Positions 6,622 through 7,849 of a stretch of 7,849 bases of DNA are shown here, piece after piece. The translations under genes were made by a program, and so were the position numbers. Source of the stretch: Acidimangrovimonas sp. (lineage in GTDB: Bacteria; Pseudomonadota; Alphaproteobacteria; Rhodobacterales; Rhodobacteraceae); NCBI GenBank assembly GCA_030147905.1, contig JASBUM010000459.1, positions 1-7,849 of the forward strand. The letters run 5' to 3'. Under the pieces are notes generated by a model that saw only the letters and a program-made list of their open reading frames with translations, was not told the DNA's origin and ran no database searches. Numbering within the stretch: position 1 is the first letter of the stretch; each line of letters starts with the position of its first letter.

Positions 6622-7643
6622 GCCCGTTTCTTGACCGAAAGCGCGGCGTCTGGCAATGCCTGCCGCCCGCGGATGGGCGGATGGGCCGGGCCAGAGGGGG
6701 TTCCGGGGCCGCTTTCGCCCCGCGCGCGGGGATGCGCCGCATCGTAGACCGCCATCAGCCGGGCCTGGTCGACCGCCGTATAGGCCTGCGTCGTCGCCAG
6801 CGAGGCATGTCCCAGCAATTCCTGGATCGCACGCAGGTCGCCGCCGGCGCTCAGGAGGTGGGTGGCGAAGGAATGCCGGAGCGCATGGGGCGTGGCGCTG
6901 GCCGCGAGGCCCAGGCTGTGGCGCATCCGCTCCATCGCGCGGGCGAAGACGCGTGCCGACAGCGGGCCGCCGCGCCGGCCGCGAAACAGCATCGCATCGG
7001 CCTGCCGCGGATAGGGGCACAACGCCAGATAGCGCGCCACCGCCTCGCGCGCGGCGGGCAGCACCGGTACCTGGCGTTCGCGCCCGCCCTTGCCGCGGAT
7101 TTGCAGGACCTCGGGCAGCGGCGCATCGGCCCCGCGCAGTGCCAGCGCCTCGGAAATGCGCAGCCCGCATCCCCACAGCAGCGTCGCCACCGCCAGATCG
7201 CGCGCGCCGATCCAGGCCTCGGTCCCCTGGCTGTCGAGTTGACCGAGAGCTTCGCGCGCGTCCTCTTCGTCGATCGGGCGCGGCAGGCTGCGGGTGAAAC
7301 GTGGGGCACGCGCGCTCAGCACGGCCGTCGCATCGAAGCCCTCGCGTTCCGACAGCCAGCGCATGAAGCTCTTCACCGCCGAAAGCGCACGCGCCAGCGA
7401 TCGCGCCGACAGGCCGCGGCCACGTTCATGTGCCATCCAGGCCCGCAGATCGGCGGGCCCCAGCCCGGCAAGGGCCCCGATCCCCTGTGGCCCGCCCCGG
7501 TGGCCGGCCAGAAAGGCAAGAAAGCCCGCGACGTCGCGTTGATAGGCAAGGCGGGTGTTCTCGCCCGACGCGGCGAGCGCGGAACGCTGGTCGAGCCAGT
7601 CGGCCAGGGCTTCGCGCAGCGCCGGCGAGAGCGCCAGGCTCAT
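6618..7643 (-). CDS. xerC: Tyrosine recombinase XerC
   Basis: The 341-residue site-specific recombinase is expected to act with XerD at the chromosomal dif site to resolve chromosome dimers. An N-terminal SAM-like core-binding domain (about residues 10-105, with NTRLAYQRDV and SARSLARALSAVKSFMRWL) is followed by the catalytic domain. All active-site residues are visible: R162 in CGLRISEAL, K185 in RGKGGRERQVPV, H253 and R256 in HALRHSFATHLL, H279 in LGHASLATTQAYT, and nucleophile Y288. ATG 7643-7641 overlaps the upstream DUF484 stop by 4 nt (ATGA), which supports this start. Xer proteins usually end near AHPRA, here residues about 303-307. This one runs about 34 residues further, rich in Gly, Pro and Arg, before TGA inside the pcs start. 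That tail looks like a lineage-specific extension that brings the stop to the pcs start. The operon context argues for the housekeeping XerC, not a mobile-element integrase. Confidence 0.94.
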   Translation of the reverse strand: MSLALSPALREALADWLDQRSALAASGENTRLAYQRDVAGFLAFLAGHRGGPQGIGALAGLGPADLRAWMAHERGRGLSARSLARALSAVKSFMRWLSEREGFDATAVLSARAPRFTRSLPRPIDEEDAREALGQLDSQGTEAWIGARDLAVATLLWGCGLRISEALALRGADAPLPEVLQIRGKGGRERQVPVLPAAREAVARYLALCPYPRQADAMLFRGRRGGPLSARVFARAMERMRHSLGLAASATPHALRHSFATHLLSAGGDLRAIQELLGHASLATTQAYTAVDQARLMAVYDAAHPRARGESGPGTPSGPAHPPIRGRQALPDAALSVKKRA

Positions 7644-7849
7644 GCCAGCCAGCGCCGCATCGCGCGTTCGAAGATGCCGGCGAAGAACGCCAGAAGATCG
7701 GTCCCCTGCGAGGGCCGGAAGTGGTGCGGATCCTCCGCGCCGAAGACCAGCATCCCGGGCAGCCGTCCGGCGCCGAGGTCGAGCCGCATGAGCGCCTCGG
7801 AGCGGATCCAGCCGGCGGCATCGTCATAGATCGCGTCCGAATCCGGCTG
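7640..7849 (-). CDS. DUF484 family protein, C-terminal part (start beyond the window)
   Basis: Reading the minus strand from base 7849, the frame is open for 69 residues to TGA at 7642-7640. The sequence begins QPDSDAIYDDAAGWIRSEAL and includes RLPGMLVFGAEDPHHF, TDLLAFFAGIFERAMRRWLA. LVFGAEDPHHF...G.DLLAFFA matches the end of the GAF-like DUF484 domain, where small proteins typically read LALGS.D..rF.p..GtdlL.fla. The stop overlaps the xerC ATG by 4 nt. DUF484 next to xerC is a common arrangement in proteobacteria, which supports the call. Function is unknown; only about a third of the gene is visible, assuming the usual 200-240 residues. Confidence 0.85.
   Translation of the reverse strand, partial: QPDSDAIYDDAAGWIRSEALMRLDLGAGRLPGMLVFGAEDPHHFRPSQGTDLLAFFAGIFERAMRRWLA

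Noticed and set aside
5920..7176. A 418-codon minus-strand frame suggesting a long fused phosphatidylcholine synthase
   Set aside because: The first 185 codons lie within xerC in another frame. Pcs homology and length begin at ATG 6621.
6618..7643. Tyrosine recombinase as sign of a prophage or integrative element
   Set aside because: It matches XerC with all catalytic residues and sits in a coupled operon with DUF484. No attachment site, tRNA or phage gene is nearby.

Overview
The window is dense, very GC-rich DNA with strong GC3 bias, typical of an alphaproteobacterium. The IleS N-terminus (MCADTP...), the phosphatidylcholine synthase, and a DUF484-xerC pair point to Rhodobacteraceae or close relatives. 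This placement rests on gene content and remembered family resemblance, not on a search. There are no mobile elements, CRISPR arrays, tRNA or rRNA genes. All recognisable genes are chromosomal housekeeping genes.

Layout: (1) 1-1407 (+) is the 3' two thirds of cpdB, a periplasmic 2',3'-cyclic nucleotide phosphodiesterase/3'-nucleotidase. A long hairpin follows its stop codon directly. (2) 1408-1667 holds that hairpin, a good sigma70-like promoter and a second hairpin in the ileS leader. (3) 1668-4550 (+) is ileS, isoleucyl-tRNA synthetase. An in-frame TAG at 4548-4550 stops it just before the C-terminal zinc-binding peptide. That peptide is intact in the same frame up to a second TAG at 4653-4655. 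(4) 4652-5203 (-) is a DinB-family metal-binding protein convergent with ileS. (5) 5204-5434 is a divergent intergenic region with a repeated inverted motif. (6) 5435-5923 (+) is an O6-methylguanine-DNA methyltransferase (ogt). (7) 5920-7849 (-) is a tightly packed operon read as DUF484 - xerC - pcs, each junction being a 4-nt ATGA overlap.

The most notable observation is the amber codon that splits ileS from its zinc finger. Three things mark 4655, not 4550, as the evolved gene end: the unbroken CxxC...CxxC peptide, the interlocking of the 4655 stop with the convergent dinB-like stop on a shared CTAG, and a strong hairpin beginning at that second stop. The explanation could be a sequencing error, a real truncating mutation or amber readthrough, and the sequence alone cannot decide. 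The convergent ogt/pcs pair also ends on a shared CTAG. I did not find a convincing new multi-gene system here.
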